Shown here in pieces: positions 1 to 6,492 of a stretch of 9,934 nucleotides of DNA. Numbering within the stretch: position 1 is the first letter of the stretch; each line of letters starts with the position of its first letter. Position numbers and translations under genes: made by a program. Below the pieces are notes generated by a model, which worked only from the letters and a program-made list of their open reading frames with translations, ran no database searches and was not told the DNA's origin. The DNA lies in NCBI GenBank assembly GCA_964508295.1, contig CAZDSQ010000060.1, forward strand, positions 1 to 9,934. Direction: 5' to 3'. The stretch comes from SIG578 sp964508295 (GTDB lineage: Bacteria; Bacillota; Clostridia; Oscillospirales; Ruminococcaceae).

Positions 1-29
1 GTCCATAAGATTTATGCGCACGTTTTTGA

Positions 30-57
30 GGACCGTCGAGGACGCCGGTCCCTACAA
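30..57. repeat. Palindromic intergenic repeat, copy A
   Basis: Stem GGACCG (30-35) pairs with CGGTCC (46-51) around the 10-base loop TCGAGGACGC, and the copy ends with CCCTACAA. The loop is identical to that of copy B (983-1010), while the stem differs by a paired change. It lies 3 bases from the terminator at 61-92. No coding role is visible. A longer left part may have degenerated or been split: ATTTATGCG at about 10-18 resembles ATTATGCG just before copy B. Confidence 0.75.
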
Positions 58-60
58 TTA

Positions 61-92
61 AAGGCGTTTGGAGAAATCCAAACGCCTTTTTT
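61..92. terminator. Bidirectional intrinsic terminator
   Basis: A 12-bp stem (61-72 with 77-88, core GGCGTTTGGA/TCCAAACGCC) closes a GAAA tetraloop and is followed on the plus strand by six T (87-92). Read on the minus strand, the same hairpin is followed by TTTAATTGT and lies about 20 bases after the lipoprotein stop codon. It can therefore end the lipoprotein transcript and, more strongly, any plus-strand gene left of the window. Confidence 0.85.
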
Positions 93-105
93 GTTGGTCT
101 TTTTG

Positions 106-906
106 TTAGTCATCAATTTCGAGGAAGGAAACGTATTTCCACTCGCCGTCTATTTTTTTGATGGTCAGCATATAACTGTCGTTATATTCCAAATAGGCGC
201 TTCCGCCATCCTCGTTTTTACGCCAATCCTTGCCTTCCACCCCGTCGGGCTTTTCATCTTCTAATTCCCAAATTGCAAATTCTGCCTGATACTCGTCTTC
301 CGAGATCTTTTTGTGCATACCCTTGTACTCACAAATGCCTTTTGTCCACATACTGCCAAAAATTTGAATTTCAAATGCCTTGCTACTTGTATTATACCTA
401 TAGAAGCATCCCATTCCGATTATTTCGTCTATTTGCGAAAAATCATATTCGTAGCCGAATAGCTGTTTGGCATACATATTCAGATCTTTAACAGGAACGC
501 TGTAACCTTCGTGATATTCAAAACGATGATCATAATTAGCATAAAGAAGCCTATTAAACTGAAGATAGTTGCAGATGAAAAGCGCCATATCAAGCGGGGG
601 AATGTCCTTGAAATCGGCCTTGTCTTTAAATGCCGAGTAGTCGTCATCTACAGTGTCGAGATAGCCGACGGGAATTTCTGCAAACGCCTCTGCAAATTTT
701 AGTAGCTCGGGGCCGCCGCCTATCGTTTCAAGCTCTTTGTCGAGCGTTGAGCTCGACTCCTCGATTTGAGATGAAGGCTTTGAAGTTAGCGTCGTTGACG
801 AGGTCGGGGTTTCTGATGAAGAACCCTTTCCTGCCTCCTCGCCTTGACAGGCGCAAAGTGCAAAAACTAACATAGCCGCAAGCAATATTGATAAGATTTT
901 CTTCAT
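106..906 (-). CDS. Uncharacterised secreted lipoprotein
   Basis: A 266-residue protein that I cannot assign to a family. Residues 1-19 are a type II signal peptide: basic MKK, a hydrophobic core, and the lipobox L17-C18-A19-C20, so C20 would be lipid-modified. A cysteine at the -2 position is slightly unusual. Residues about 21-58 are a Ser/Thr-rich linker, as expected for a tether at the outer face of the membrane. The rest is an acidic, aromatic-rich globular region ending in a strand-like YMLTIKKIDGEWKYVSFLEI, a pattern common at the end of small extracytoplasmic domains; no catalytic motif is visible. The start is supported by AAAGGTGGG 8 bases upstream and by a consensus promoter. It is a single-gene unit, ended by the hairpin at 61-92. 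Function unknown; the lipoprotein call itself is firm. Confidence 0.88.
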   Translation of the reverse strand: MKKILSILLAAMLVFALCACQGEEAGKGSSSETPTSSTTLTSKPSSQIEESSSTLDKELETIGGGPELLKFAEAFAEIPVGYLDTVDDDYSAFKDKADFKDIPPLDMALFICNYLQFNRLLYANYDHRFEYHEGYSVPVKDLNMYAKQLFGYEYDFSQIDEIIGMGCFYRYNTSSKAFEIQIFGSMWTKGICEYKGMHKKISEDEYQAEFAIWELEDEKPDGVEGKDWRKNEDGGSAYLEYNDSYMLTIKKIDGEWKYVSFLEIDD

Positions 907-942
907 AGAAATCCCACCTTTCTTTTGTTTTATTGCAATTTC

Positions 943-971
943 AGTATACTATATACTATTTTTTGTGTCAA
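943..971 (-). promoter_or_regulatory. Sigma-A promoter of the lipoprotein gene
   Basis: Minus strand: TTGACA (966-971), 17-base spacer, TATACT (943-948). The -35 is a perfect match and the -10 is one base off consensus. The expected start near 936 leaves a leader of about 30 bases containing the ribosome site. Repeat copy B begins 12 bases upstream of the -35. Confidence 0.88.
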
Positions 972-982
972 GTAGATTATGC

Positions 983-1010
983 GGACAGTCGAGGACGCCT
1001 GTCCCTACAA
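983..1010. repeat. Palindromic intergenic repeat, copy B
   Basis: Stem GGACAG (983-988) pairs with CTGTCC (999-1004) around the loop TCGAGGACGC, followed by CCCTACAA. Loop and flank match copy A exactly. The stem differs at one base pair (C-G in A, A-T in B), so pairing is kept. Confidence 0.78.
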
Positions 1011-1037
1011 ATTCAAAATACACGTACAATAAACTCC

Positions 1038-1095
1038 GTAGGGGAACGGCCTATGTGCCGTTCCGTTTCGGCACGACACGCAGGTCGTGCCCTAC
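1038..1095. repeat. Composite two-hairpin repeat, copy D
   Basis: The ends are inverted, GTAGGG (1038-1043) and CCCTAC (1090-1095). Inside are two unrelated perfect 8-bp hairpins: GGAACGGC/GCCGTTCC (1043-1064, loop CTATGT) and GGCACGAC/GTCGTGCC (1070-1091, loop ACGCAG), separated by GTTTC. The right end abuts the T-tract of the putP terminator. No ORF is associated. It shares its architecture with copy E at 4239-4299. Confidence 0.8.
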
Positions 1096-1097
1096 AA

Positions 1098-1130
1098 ATA
1101 AAAATCCCGCTCGGCATTGTGCCGAGCGGG
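1098..1130 (-). terminator. Intrinsic terminator of putP
   Basis: Minus strand: an 11-bp GC-rich stem (1120-1130 with 1106-1116, CCCGCTCGGCA/TGCCGAGCGGG) with loop CAA, followed by ATTTTTATT. It starts 28 bases after the putP stop codon. The T-tract is on the minus strand only, so it serves putP. Confidence 0.93.
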
Positions 1131-1158
1131 GATTTGGTTTTGTTATAGATTCGAGTCT

Positions 1159-2730
1159 TTAGGCCTCTTCAACCTTGCCGCTACGGACTGCCTCAAAGTC
1201 CTCCTCGATCTCCTTGGAGGGAGCCTTTGTTAAGAGGGAAACTACAACGATGCAGATGGAAGAGAAGATGAACGCGGGAAGCAGCTCGTAAATTGCGAAC
1301 ACGCCGCCGAGCTGACTTATAACGAGCTTCCAGAGAAATACCATTCCTGCGCCGCCGACCATACCCGCGATAGCGCCGGCCTTATTGGTGCGCTTCCAGA
1401 ACAGCGAGAAGAGCATAAGCGGTCCAAAGGTTGCGCCGAAGCCCGACCATGCGAACGAAACGATTTCAAATATAATGCTTTTCTCATCAAGGGCAATTAC
1501 TATGCCGATCAAAGCGAGAACCAAAAGGGTGATGCGGGAAACCTTCATAACCTGCTTTTCGGTGGCATCCTTCTTGAATATGCCCTGGAAAATGTTTTTG
1601 GAAAATGCCGATGCGGCAATAAGAAGATAAGAGTCTGACGAGCTGATGGTAGCGGCTAAGATGCCTGCCATAACAAAGCCTGCTAAAATTGCGGGCAGAG
1701 AGCTTGTCGAAAGGGTGATAAAGATGTTTTCAGCGCCGCCCTTGGTTAAGTGTGCGGTGGGGAAGAGCTGGCGGCCCATAATGCCGATAAACACAGCAAC
1801 GGAAAGGGAGATAACAACCCAAACAGTTGCGATGCGGCGGGAGCGCTTAAGCTCGTCTTCTCTGCGGATAGCCATAAAGCGAAGCAGAACCTGAGGCATA
1901 CCAAAGTAACCAAGGCCCCAAGCCAGAGTAGAGCAGATCGACAAAAGGCCGTAATCAGAGGGCGCACTAAACAGCGGCTTGCCTGCCTCCACTATCTGCT
2001 GACCGTTTGCATCAAGGCTGGGAGTCGCAAGACCAAAGAACTCAAGAAATCCGGGGATTTCCTTTGCATTTTCAACAACAGCGCCGATGCCGCCTGCCTT
2101 AACAGTACCGATAACAACGATAACAACAAGGGCAATAATCATTACGATTGCCTGCATAAAGTCTGATGCGCTCTCGGCAAGGAAACCGCCGAGAATCGTG
2201 TAGAGCAGAACGAAGACCGCGCCAACGATCATCATAACAACGTAGGGAGCGCCAAACAGGGTGGAGAACAGCTTGCCGCAGGTTACGAAGCAGCTTGCCG
2301 CGTAAACAGTAAAGAAAATCAAAATGAAGGCGCCCGAAATAAACATAATTGTTTTCTTATTCTCTCGGAATCTGTTAGAGAAAAATTCGGGCAGGGTAAT
2401 AGAGTTGTTTGCTCTTACGCTGTAGCGACGGAGGCGCTTGGAAACGATGAGCCAGTTTAAATATGTACCGATTGCAAGACCAATGGCTGTCCAAAAAGCA
2501 TCAGCAAGGCCGAACCAGTAAGCAACGCCGGGAAGACCCATCAAAAGCCAACCGCTCATATCAGAGGCTTCGGCGCTCATTGCGGTAACCCAAGGGCCGA
2601 GCGAACGGCCGCCGAGGAAGTATTCCTCAGAGTTTTTATTAGCTCGCCTTGCGTAAATAACGCCGATTCCGATTACTATTGCCATATATATGACCATAGC
2701 GATCAAAATTTGAATAGTATTTCCGTCCAT
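1159..2730 (-). CDS. putP: Sodium/proline symporter PutP
   Basis: A 523-residue inner-membrane transporter of the sodium:solute symporter family, importing proline driven by sodium. The amino end matches PutP closely: a first membrane helix at about 7-27, the EEYFLGGRSLGPW motif (35-47), and SAEASDMSGWLLMGLPG (52-68), whose D57-M58-S59 align with the functionally critical D55-M56-S57 of E. coli PutP. The second sodium-site element is ISSSDSYLL (362-370), where S363/S364 align with S340/T341. About 13 hydrophobic segments fit the family, and the length is slightly above the usual 500. Start: AGGAAGG 7 bases upstream, with a candidate promoter at 2769-2797 and a strong terminator after the stop. 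It lies 74 bases after ruvX with no terminator between, so read-through from ruvX is possible. The family is certain; proline as substrate is inferred from similarity. Confidence 0.95.
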   Translation of the reverse strand: MDGNTIQILIAMVIYMAIVIGIGVIYARRANKNSEEYFLGGRSLGPWVTAMSAEASDMSGWLLMGLPGVAYWFGLADAFWTAIGLAIGTYLNWLIVSKRLRRYSVRANNSITLPEFFSNRFRENKKTIMFISGAFILIFFTVYAASCFVTCGKLFSTLFGAPYVVMMIVGAVFVLLYTILGGFLAESASDFMQAIVMIIALVVIVVIGTVKAGGIGAVVENAKEIPGFLEFFGLATPSLDANGQQIVEAGKPLFSAPSDYGLLSICSTLAWGLGYFGMPQVLLRFMAIRREDELKRSRRIATVWVVISLSVAVFIGIMGRQLFPTAHLTKGGAENIFITLSTSSLPAILAGFVMAGILAATISSSDSYLLIAASAFSKNIFQGIFKKDATEKQVMKVSRITLLVLALIGIVIALDEKSIIFEIVSFAWSGFGATFGPLMLFSLFWKRTNKAGAIAGMVGGAGMVFLWKLVISQLGGVFAIYELLPAFIFSSICIVVVSLLTKAPSKEIEEDFEAVRSGKVEEA

Positions 2731-2768
2731 AATCGTACCTTCCTATGTTAAGTAAAAATATATACTAT

Positions 2769-2797
2769 ATAATAACAAAAAACTAAAAATAATGCAA
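2769..2797 (-). promoter_or_regulatory. Probable sigma-A promoter of putP
   Basis: Minus strand: TTGCAT (2792-2797), 17-base spacer, TATTAT (2769-2774), in a very AT-rich gap. An overlapping TATAGT (2764-2769) is an alternative -10. It sits just after the ruvX stop codon, so putP probably has its own start of transcription. Confidence 0.6.
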
Positions 2798-2804
2798 CTA
2801 TATC

Positions 2805-3239
2805 TTAATTTTTCTCATTTTTATTTTTTCTAAGGGCAAGATAATCCTCTAAAATTATAACTGCGGCAACTGCGTCGACGGTTTTTTTGCGTTTTCGCCC
2901 TTTGACATCTGCTATATTTAAATAGGTGTGGGCAAGCTGTGTGGTGGCTCGCTCGTCGCAAAGGTCAACTGCGATATTTTCGCCGAGCATCTTACCAAGC
3001 TCCTGTGCAAAGGCTCGGCAGGTGAGCGCTCTGTCGCCCTCGCTGCCGTTCATATTCCTCGGCAGGCCGACAACAACAATTTCGGCACCAAGAGATCGGG
3101 CCTTTGCGGCAACCTTTTCAAGACGGCGCCGGGCATTATATTCCTCGATTACGCAAACGGGAGAGGCGAGCATTTCCATTTTGTCGCAAACGGCAATTCC
3201 TGTTCTTGCCTCGCCTGCATCAACCGACATAATTATCAT
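2805..3239 (-). CDS. ruvX: Holliday-junction resolvase-like nuclease RuvX/YqgF
   Basis: A 144-residue cytoplasmic protein with the RNase H-like YqgF fold; members are pre-16S rRNA nucleases and/or Holliday-junction resolvase-like enzymes. The acidic triad is visible: D7 in SVDAGEARTGIAV, E96 in DERATT (95-100), and D122 in VDAVAAVIILEDYL (121-134). The family motif VGLPRNMNGSEG (57-68) is present, and the length is typical (about 140). The start at 3239 is chosen over the ATG at 3230 because AAGGAG lies 8 bases upstream of it. A good promoter lies at 3270-3298. It is divergent from the membrane-protein gene at 3333 and upstream of putP. In many Firmicutes ruvX sits in a cluster with alaS and yrzL-type genes; that context is absent here. 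Confidence 0.95.
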   Translation of the reverse strand: MIIMSVDAGEARTGIAVCDKMEMLASPVCVIEEYNARRRLEKVAAKARSLGAEIVVVGLPRNMNGSEGDRALTCRAFAQELGKMLGENIAVDLCDERATTQLAHTYLNIADVKGRKRKKTVDAVAAVIILEDYLALRKNKNEKN

Positions 3240-3269
3240 ACTAAAATCTCCTTACAAGCTTATACAAAA

Positions 3270-3298
3270 ATTATACATCATTTTTTGTGAGCTTGCAA
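3270..3298 (-). promoter_or_regulatory. Sigma-A promoter of ruvX
   Basis: Minus strand: TTGCAA (3293-3298), 17-base spacer, TATAAT (3270-3275). The -35 lies in a 10-base palindrome GCTTGCAAGC (3291-3300). A weak divergent plus-strand match (CTTACA at 3251-3256, 16 bases, TATACA at 3273-3278) would overlap it and could serve the gene at 3333. Confidence 0.8.
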
Positions 3299-3332
3299 GC
3301 GAAAGGAAAAGAAAAGCAAGGGAGAAACCAAA

Positions 3333-4208
3333 ATGAACAAGAGTGAGATACTTAAAAAGCGCAAAACTCTGTGTCAGCAAGCGGGAAAGAGCGAGTATTT
3401 CTTTTTCACCTCGATTTTGCTCTCGGCGGCTGCCTTTTGCATTATTGCCGTGCTGGCAACCGACCTTTTTATTAAGACTCCTGAGGTGTCGGCGGCTTAC
3501 GGAGAGATGCTCGGCGGCGAGATTGCCATTAAAGAGGGCGAGCATCCCTTTTTAAAGGCATCGTTGACTGTTCTCAATTCCATTATAAAGTGGGCGGCAG
3601 AGAGCCTTCCGACGCTCGCAGTGTTTTTTGTCAGCCTCATTTTTATCGTCTGCCCCATAGAGCAGGGGACAATTCGCTGGAGCGCGTATTTGACCGAAAC
3701 AGGCTCGGCACTTCCCATAGGCGCGATAATGTTTTATTTTACGTCGGCAAGGCTATATTTTTCGTCTGTGCTTTTAACGCTGAGGCTTTTTTTAAGAAAG
3801 GGCTTGTCCGCTCTCGGCTTTATATTCCCGCCCGTGTTCTGCATTTTTTTAAGCCTGATACTCGGCTCGGATTATTACGGTCAAAAAACCTTAGCGGGCG
3901 GCTGCCTTATTCTATCGGTGATATGGCTTTTGCTGTCTCTGGCGCTTTACCTCATTTTTTGCCAGCGGTATGCCGCCGTCCGCTATCTTTACGCTCTGGG
4001 AAGCACTAAAAAATTGTTTCGCCGATCGGCAGATATAACGCGGGAGCGCAGGGGCTGGTTTCTTATATATGAATTAAGGCTGCTACCAAATATCCTGCTT
4101 GTTTTGGCGGTGATTACGGCACCGCTGGCACTTTCGCGCATTATAGCGGGGCATTGCCTTGCCGTAAAAGAGGCAATAGCGGAAAAAAGAAAATGCCAAG
4201 CACAGTAA
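3333..4208 (+). CDS. Uncharacterised multi-pass membrane protein
   Basis: A 291-residue integral membrane protein of unknown function. Hydrophobic segments lie at about 22-47, 88-110, 126-150 (partly amphipathic), 157-178, 187-210 and 252-274. Both ends are basic (EILKKRK at the start, EKRK near the end), which suggests both face the cytoplasm and so an even number of spans. A charged cytoplasmic stretch at about 222-247 (STKKLFRRSADITRERRGWF) precedes the last helix. The overall plan loosely recalls DUF975-type Clostridia proteins, but I see no diagnostic motif and do not assign it. Start: AAGGGAG 8 bases upstream. It is the only gene of its unit, divergent from ruvX and convergent with the cysteine-rich gene. 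I found no plus-strand terminator after it; the hairpin across its stop codon works in the opposite direction. Confidence 0.85.
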   Translation: MNKSEILKKRKTLCQQAGKSEYFFFTSILLSAAAFCIIAVLATDLFIKTPEVSAAYGEMLGGEIAIKEGEHPFLKASLTVLNSIIKWAAESLPTLAVFFVSLIFIVCPIEQGTIRWSAYLTETGSALPIGAIMFYFTSARLYFSSVLLTLRLFLRKGLSALGFIFPPVFCIFLSLILGSDYYGQKTLAGGCLILSVIWLLLSLALYLIFCQRYAAVRYLYALGSTKKLFRRSADITRERRGWFLIYELRLLPNILLVLAVITAPLALSRIIAGHCLAVKEAIAEKRKCQAQ

Positions 4209-4222
4209 ATTGCGTTTGGCAT
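4183..4222 (-). terminator. Terminator for the cysteine-rich gene, overlapping the convergent CDS end
   Basis: Minus strand: stem ATGCCAA (4222-4216) with TTGGCAT (4199-4193), extended after a 2-base bulge by three pairs (4211-4213 with 4200-4202), loop of 8, followed by TTTCTTTTTT. It lies about 100 bases after the stop at 4323 and covers the last codons and stop of the plus-strand membrane-protein gene. Confidence 0.72.
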
Positions 4223-4238
4223 TAAAAGAGCGTGATTT

Positions 4239-4299
4239 TGTAGGGTGCGCGCCCACGATGCACCGTCGTTGCGGGCCGTCGAAGGCGCTGGCCCCTACA
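4239..4299. repeat. Composite two-hairpin repeat, copy E
   Basis: Perfect inverted ends TGTAGGG (4239-4245) and CCCTACA (4293-4299). The left inner hairpin is GGTGC/GCACC (4244-4264); the right one is GGGCCG (4273-4278) with TGGCCC (4289-4294), one G-T wobble, around TCGAAGGCGC. The right module is homologous to copies A and B (same TCGA-GGCGC-type loop) with different stem pairs. It lies in the 3' untranslated part of the cysteine-rich gene, between two convergent genes. Confidence 0.82.
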
Positions 4300-4322
4300 G
4301 TTTGGCTGAAGTTGGTTAAGTT

Positions 4323-5147
4323 TTAGCAGCCGCAGGATGCACAGTTACCCACGTTTTCATCGCCGAGGTCGAGTCTGGGCGGGAAGAATTGGTCGGTCGG
4401 AAACTTTATGCGGGAAAAGACCTCGCAGGGATTGCTCGGCTCGGGAGATGTGGTCGAGCACTCCTTGTCGGGAATGCAGAAATCGTAAACAGGAACCAGC
4501 ATCTGAACGCGGCGTTCAAGCTGAACTATTGAGAAAAGTCCGAGGGTTACAAAAAGATCTTTCTGTGAGGCGGCACTGTCGATACAGCGCTCGCCGTTTC
4601 TGCCGAAGCAGGAGCACTTAAAGTAACAAGCCACAGAGTCGGGAATTTTAACGCTGCAGCAGGCGCTCTCGCAGGCGGGAGCAAGTCTGCTTGAAAGACA
4701 GATGGGGTCAACTACCTGAACCTTTGCGACAGGCAGGTTGTTGTTTTCACATATTTCGCCGCTACTGTCTGTAGAGAATACACGGACATTTCCCTCGCTT
4801 CCAAAGAGTATCGCCTTTTTCTCGGCAACGGCCACACCCTTTACTGTGCAGTTTGGCGACTGGGGCGTTGTAAGCTCTGCGGTTACCTCAAAATAGTATG
4901 TCATATCGACCGAGTAAAAGCCTTTGTTAAAGGGTACTGTGTCAACATCGATAAGTACATTCAGAACAGTAACATTTTTAATTTTTGCAGAGGTTGCCGC
5001 ATCAACAACGCTTCTCTGAATGGCTTCGGGAAAGAGGACCCTCAGGTCTGTAAGACAGTCTTTGTCGCTGCAGGAATCGTAAATTCTGCCGGCGTCTATG
5101 CAAACTGCCTCTCTGAAATTGCCGTCGGCAAAAGAATTTTCTGCCAT
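4323..5147 (-). CDS. Cysteine-rich conserved clostridial protein of unknown function
   Basis: A 274-residue protein with 19 cysteines (about 7%), no signal peptide and no clear membrane segment. I recognise the type (amino end VCIDAGRIYDSCSDKDCLTDLRV, then FNKGFYSVDMTYYFEV and a LFGSEGNVRVFSTD stretch) as recurring in Clostridia, always unnamed as far as I recall. Cysteines come in groups: C16/C26/C31; a dense middle block C150, C159, C163, C164, C174, C178, C180, C188; C224/C230/C241; and a final CASCGC (C269, C272, C274). Spacings such as CxxxCxC and CxxCxC could bind metal or form disulfides, but no known cluster motif is met. The middle (about 55-125) looks beta-rich. The start has a consensus AAAGGAGG 8 bases upstream. 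It is a single-gene unit between the cca terminator and its own terminator at 4183-4222. A metal-binding or spore-associated role is possible but unproven. Confidence 0.85.
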   Translation of the reverse strand: MAENSFADGNFREAVCIDAGRIYDSCSDKDCLTDLRVLFPEAIQRSVVDAATSAKIKNVTVLNVLIDVDTVPFNKGFYSVDMTYYFEVTAELTTPQSPNCTVKGVAVAEKKAILFGSEGNVRVFSTDSSGEICENNNLPVAKVQVVDPICLSSRLAPACESACCSVKIPDSVACYFKCSCFGRNGERCIDSAASQKDLFVTLGLFSIVQLERRVQMLVPVYDFCIPDKECSTTSPEPSNPCEVFSRIKFPTDQFFPPRLDLGDENVGNCASCGC

Positions 5148-5190
5148 TTAAAAAACCTCCTTTATAAAATTGGGTTTGCATTTAAACCTT

Positions 5191-5196
5191 AGTATA
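5191..5196 (-). promoter_or_regulatory. Candidate -10 box for the cysteine-rich gene
   Basis: Minus strand TATACT about 45 bases upstream of the start codon. The hexamer 17 bases further up (AAAAAC) is a poor -35, so either an activator or another sigma factor is needed, or the true promoter is elsewhere in 5165-5230. Confidence 0.35.
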
Positions 5197-5226
5197 GTTT
5201 ATTCATCAGAGAGGTTTTTCGTTCAT

Positions 5227-5261
5227 AAAAATAAAAAGCTCCTGTGATTTACAGGAGCTTT
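5227..5261 (-). terminator. Intrinsic terminator of cca, overlapping its stop codon
   Basis: Minus strand: perfect 11-bp stem AAAGCTCCTGT/ACAGGAGCTTT (5261-5251 with 5245-5235), loop of 5, then TTTTTATTTTTATG. The 5' arm encodes the last residues of the CCA enzyme and the stop codon (5249-5251) reaches into the loop. It separates cca from the cysteine-rich gene. Confidence 0.92.
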
Positions 5262-6442
5262 GCTTTTTCTAAAAGCTTTGCTTTGTCGTTTTCAACCTCG
5301 CCGTTTATAACTGCGGCGAGAAGCCTATCTAAAATATGCCCGATCTGCTTGCCCTCGATTTCCAGGGCGGCAAGGTCGCTGCCGCTTATTTTAATGGCAG
5401 AGAGCGAGTAGCACTCGCCGCGTTTTATTATATTTTCGGCGGCGGTTTTTGTTTTTTCAAGCTCTGCCTTTTTTAGCTCGCTCGCAAAGGCTGTTTCAAG
5501 TTCGATCAGCTTAAAAAACATTTCTTCTCCTATTTTGGAAAGCAGAGCTTTGATTTCTCTGCCGTTCATTTCTGCTTTAAGCGGCAGGTTTTCTATAAGG
5601 TTTTTTGTTTCAATGGTGGTCTTTTTGTCAGCCTTTAAGGCTTGCAGGGATTGTGCGGCGGCAGCGGCACCGATGTGATAGAAAAGGGCTGCAAACCGCA
5701 GAGAAAAATCCTCGGGGAGAAGCGGCAGGGCAGAGAGCGCGGCATCAAAATGCGGCGTTTTAAGAGCGGGCAGAATATAAAAAACGATTTGGCGAAATTT
5801 TGAAAGGCAGTCGGCGGCGTTTTTGCCGCAGAGCAGCTTTTTAAACTCGGAATAAATACGCTCCTTTGAAATAAAGTACAAAAGCTCGCGGTTTGAAATG
5901 CAAGCCTCGGCGGTTTTTTCCTCAACCTCAAAGCCGAGCTGAGAGGAAAAGCGCATGGCACGAAGAATTCGCAGAGCATCCTCGTTAAAACGCTCGTGTG
6001 CGTCGCCGACGGCGCGGACAAGGCCTTTTTCGAGGTCGGATTTGCCGCCGTAAAGGTCGATTATGCCGCTTATTTCGCTGTAGGCTAAGGCGTTGACTGT
6101 AAAATCGCGCCTTGCGAGGTCGGCACTTAAGGTGCCTGAAAAGCGAACGGCATCGGGGCGGCGGTGGTCGCTGTAAGAAAGATCCTCGCGGTAGGTGGTG
6201 ATTTCGATGGGGTTACCGTTTACAACGGCGGTCACTGTTCCGTGCTGTATTCCCGTTTCGATAACGGTGATGCCGACGAGAGCTTTTTTAACTTCATCGG
6301 GCAGGGCTGAGGTGGTTATATCGTAGTCGGAGCAGGCTCTGTTTAAAAGGCAGTCGCGAACGCATCCGCCAACGGCATAGGCCTCATATCCCGCGCGCTC
6401 CAAAAGCGATATAATTTGTTTTACATAATCAGGCAGAAGCAT
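5249..6442 (-). CDS. cca: CCA tRNA nucleotidyltransferase (class II)
   Basis: A 397-residue cytoplasmic enzyme that adds or repairs the 3' CCA of tRNA using CTP and ATP. The class II head is complete: AVGGCVRDCLLNRACSDYDITT (23-44) with catalytic D39 and D41, RRDFTVNALAY (111-121) of motif B, DLYGGKSDLEKGLVRAVGD (129-147), and the nucleotide-selecting EDALRILRAMRF (154-165), where E154-D155 and R158 fit the EDxxR motif. The rest is the helical tRNA-binding body and tail. No HD phosphohydrolase motif was seen, as expected for Gram-positive enzymes. Poly(A) polymerases share the head; the full EDxxR motif and single-gene context favour CCA addition. The start at 6442 follows AAAGGGGTG, with promoter TTGTTT/TATACT at 6464-6492. 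Its terminator overlaps the stop codon, so it is monocistronic. Confidence 0.95.
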   Translation of the reverse strand: MLLPDYVKQIISLLERAGYEAYAVGGCVRDCLLNRACSDYDITTSALPDEVKKALVGITVIETGIQHGTVTAVVNGNPIEITTYREDLSYSDHRRPDAVRFSGTLSADLARRDFTVNALAYSEISGIIDLYGGKSDLEKGLVRAVGDAHERFNEDALRILRAMRFSSQLGFEVEEKTAEACISNRELLYFISKERIYSEFKKLLCGKNAADCLSKFRQIVFYILPALKTPHFDAALSALPLLPEDFSLRFAALFYHIGAAAAAQSLQALKADKKTTIETKNLIENLPLKAEMNGREIKALLSKIGEEMFFKLIELETAFASELKKAELEKTKTAAENIIKRGECYSLSAIKISGSDLAALEIEGKQIGHILDRLLAAVINGEVENDKAKLLEKAKLL

Positions 6443-6463
6443 TCTTTCACCCCTTTCCCTTTA

Positions 6464-6492
6464 AGTATACTCTACTTTTTTACAAAAAACAA
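6464..6492 (-). promoter_or_regulatory. Sigma-A promoter of cca
   Basis: Minus strand: TTGTTT (6487-6492), 17-base spacer, TATACT (6464-6469). The -35 lies inside the T-rich tail of the terminator of the candidate small RNA directly upstream, so the two units touch. Confidence 0.78.

Noticed and set aside
1750..2166. 138-codon plus-strand ORF opposite putP
   Set aside because: Composition is an artefact of the real gene's codons; no ribosome site or recognisable domain, and putP is unambiguous.
2926..3336. 136-codon plus-strand ORF opposite ruvX
   Set aside because: Mirror of a well-conserved nuclease gene; it has no domain or ribosome site and runs across the ruvX promoter.
3343..4009. Alternative-frame ORFs inside the membrane-protein gene
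   Set aside because: Arginine-rich translations typical of a shifted frame; the chosen frame has coherent membrane helices and a good ribosome site.
3333..4208. Assignment of the membrane protein to DUF975
   Set aside because: Similar size and a basic segment before the last helices, but no diagnostic motif that I can confirm by eye.
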